Part shown: positions 62,642 through 64,000 of the stretch, piece by piece
Layout: each line of letters starts with the position of its first letter
Position numbering within the stretch: the first letter of the stretch is position 1
Assembly (NCBI GenBank): GCA_015179045.1
Contig: WHUZ01000073.1
Span: forward strand, 62,001 to 126,000
Origin: Kalaharituber pfeilii
Taxonomy: Eukaryota; Ascomycota; Pezizomycetes; Pezizales; Pezizaceae
Length of the DNA stretch: 64,000 nucleotides
Reading direction: 5' to 3'
Translations under genes and position numbers: made by a program
Notes under the pieces: model-generated
Seen by the model: the letters and a program-made list of their open reading frames with translations, nothing else
Told to the model about the DNA's origin: nothing
Databases searched by the model: none

Positions 62642-63668
62642 TTTTTTTTTTTTTTTTTTTTTTTTATATCAGTACTCGCATGCCTCCCTATGGGCTATGG
62701 CGAGGTTTTTTATTAAAAGAAGAAAAAGAATTAACGGTTAAATACATGTAGTGCCCGCGGTGCTAGTAAATGATGCGGGTGGAGCCCAGCACGGAATGGG
62801 CCCTTCACTTCCTGCCTCTTTCCCAGTCGTACTGCTCCGCTCGGAGCCATCTTCCTCCCAGTCTCACCCTGTCACTCCCCGACGCCTCATCCAGGTACAC
62901 CACCACCGAGCTTGTCTTCTTTCCCTCCTCAAGTAGAGTCTGCTTTTTCCTTAGCCATCGGATCCCCGTGATCCTTCCTAGGTCCTGGTTGGCTGCCTCC
63001 ATCCATCGTCGAACATTCCCGAGGTCTTTCCTCAGGGCTATCCCGTGTACTACAATGCCGGTCTTTGTGGTGTTGGCGTTGTGAGTGGTCGGAGGTGGGG
63101 ATTTGGCTTTGCGGGTGTGAGGGGGTTTGGTCTTTGGCGTGGGCGCTGGAGTGGGAGTTGGCGCGGGGGTTGATGCGGGTGTGGGTGTGGGTGTGGGGGT
63201 TGATGGATTTGTTGTGTTGGTGCCGACATAAGTGCCGTCGGCTTGTCCTGATGATGTCTCGACTGGTGGTGCGGTGGCTATCTTCCCTGCCTCCGCGTCA
63301 TCAAGTCTTCGCTTGAAGGCGTACGGGTGCCCTGACGCCGTTTTGCGTCTTGGTCGCGACCGGGGGTGTTTTCTGTGGTACCAACTGACGACAATAATCT
63401 GGGAGGCAACAGGCTTCGGTATGGACACCATTCTCGACTCATTACGCCTCCAGGTCGAGAAGGAACCGGTGGGCTCTCTCGTGAGATGGACCACCGAACA
63501 CGATGCCCCCCCCCCCCCCCCACCTCCGCCAGAAACCTTGGGCTTCAGTACCGTCACCGCCACCCACACCCCTCCGCCGGAACCCACACCCGAAGCCCTA
63601 GGCTTCAGCCCCACCCACACCGTGTTTTCGGAGGAACCGTCACCAGAGAACACGACGCAGACCACAGT
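62642..63668 (-). mobile_element. ORF1-only retroposon copy 5, about 1.03 kb
   Basis: Perfect 15-bp duplication AAGCCGCTAAGGCAA (62627-62641 and 63669-63683). On the minus strand: an ORF1 already open at the 5' end, a 3' UTR with GCGGGCACTACATGTA as in copy 3, a LINE-B hairpin (inner GCCC/GGGA, loop ATA) and poly(A). No ORF2. Confidence 0.93.
62805..63668 (-). CDS. ORF1 protein of retroposon copy 5 (5' truncated, frame open)
   Basis: About 287 residues with no stop. It has no ATG at the 5' end, because the insertion is 5' truncated. Gly- and Pro/Thr-rich regions flank PYAFKRRLDDAEAGKI (matching PYEIKRQLSDEEARKI in copy 3). The C-terminal RRM-like block follows: GIVVHGIALRKDLGNVRRWM, GIRWLRKKQTLLEEGKKTSS, VVYLDEASGSDRVRLGGRWL, YDWERGRK-stop. 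It stops at the same place as copy 3, before any zinc knuckle. Likely binds its own RNA; inferred. Confidence 0.83.
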   Translation of the reverse strand, partial: TVVCVVFSGDGSSENTVWVGLKPRASGVGSGGGVWVAVTVLKPKVSGGGGGGGGASCSVVHLTREPTGSFSTWRRNESRMVSIPKPVASQIIVVSWYHRKHPRSRPRRKTASGHPYAFKRRLDDAEAGKIATAPPVETSSGQADGTYVGTNTTNPSTPTPTPTPASTPAPTPTPAPTPKTKPPHTRKAKSPPPTTHNANTTKTGIVVHGIALRKDLGNVRRWMEAANQDLGRITGIRWLRKKQTLLEEGKKTSSVVVYLDEASGSDRVRLGGRWLRAEQYDWERGRK

Positions 63669-63683
63669 AAGCCGCTAAGGCAA

Positions 63684-64000
63684 TCGACATTCCCCGCGCG
63701 CTCGTCACGTTTTTTTTTGGCTGATAGCTTAGAAGAATACCAGGGACGCCCAGGAGAGATATAAGAAACTAATATGACTAAAGGCACCTCCCTGCATCAA
63801 CGGTATAAGGTACGAAACCTACTAGTACTTGTAGTTACTTTATTATTCGTCAGAGCGGACATACAAATCTGGACAGCCTTGCTAAGTTAATTGATAATCC
63901 ACCACTAAATGCGATGATCAATTTAGACATCACGGCAAAAATACATGCAGTTTTCAATCATCGGTAGCCTGAAGCGTGCGGTCACGAATCCACTTCCAGA
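63684..64000. other. Unassigned right edge
   Basis: No supported feature. Confidence 0.4.

Noticed and set aside
1..64000. RIP (C-to-T hypermutation) as the main cause of decay
   Set aside because: Some nonsense codons are G-to-A or C-to-T, but contexts are mixed, near-identical copies such as A1/A2 show varied changes, and several LINE frames remain open. A genome-wide RIP index would be needed.

Overview
The window looks like a transposon graveyard from a filamentous ascomycete (Pezizomycotina). The reasons are a HET-domain gene with a short GT-AG intron, long spacers, non-LTR retrotransposons (LINEs) of the fungal Tad/I-like type that carry an RNase H domain, hAT, Tc1/mariner and DDE-superfamily DNA transposons, and no bacterial operon, rRNA or tRNA. 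Species cannot be told from sequence alone. All calls were made by eye without database searches, so boundaries may be off by a few bases.

Layout: 1-5.5 kb holds the 3' end of LINE-A copy A1, a 56-bp tandem array, and LINE-B debris inserted into that array. 5.5-9.5 kb is a stack of hAT elements with a Tc1 relic, a foldback element and an LTR-like or MITE element inside. 9.6-11.9 kb is an ORF1-only retroposon and a LINE-B fragment. 15.5-18.4 kb and 34.3-37.0 kb are two copies of a segmental duplication carrying a multi-pass membrane protein gene. 23.1-31.6 kb is one minus-strand LINE-B split by four insertions: a hAT MITE, a 4.3-kb LINE-A that itself contains a 1.46-kb hAT, an ORF1-only retroposon, and a second LINE-B. 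31.6-34.3 kb holds LINE-B and LINE-C fragments. 37-44.5 kb is a field of tiny retroposons, MITEs and LINE-B pieces. 45.0-47.2 kb is a DDE transposase gene split by a LINE tail, followed by LINE-C copy C2 (47.3-50.9 kb). 51.4-53.1 kb is a TA-flanked transposon holding another ORF1-only element. 55.5-58.0 kb is the HET gene, the only clean host gene. The last 6 kb is mostly empty apart from tail insertions, an ORF1 relic and a final ORF1-only retroposon.

The main signal is a retroposition system built on short 3' RNA hairpins. Three LINE families (here called A, B and C) end in related stem-loops followed by poly(A). Their stems differ between copies by compensatory changes. About two dozen insertions consist of almost nothing but that hairpin plus poly(A), 28-75 bp in all. 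Many are flanked by perfect 8-13-bp target-site duplications, and several share the same 5' end at the base of the hairpin. A second layer is a set of 0.3-1.5-kb retroposons that encode only a truncated ORF1 protein, which stops just before where the zinc knuckles would be, joined directly to a LINE hairpin tail. They parallel mammalian HAL1 elements. Together the LINE RTs would supply replication in trans, and the hairpin would be the mobility tag.
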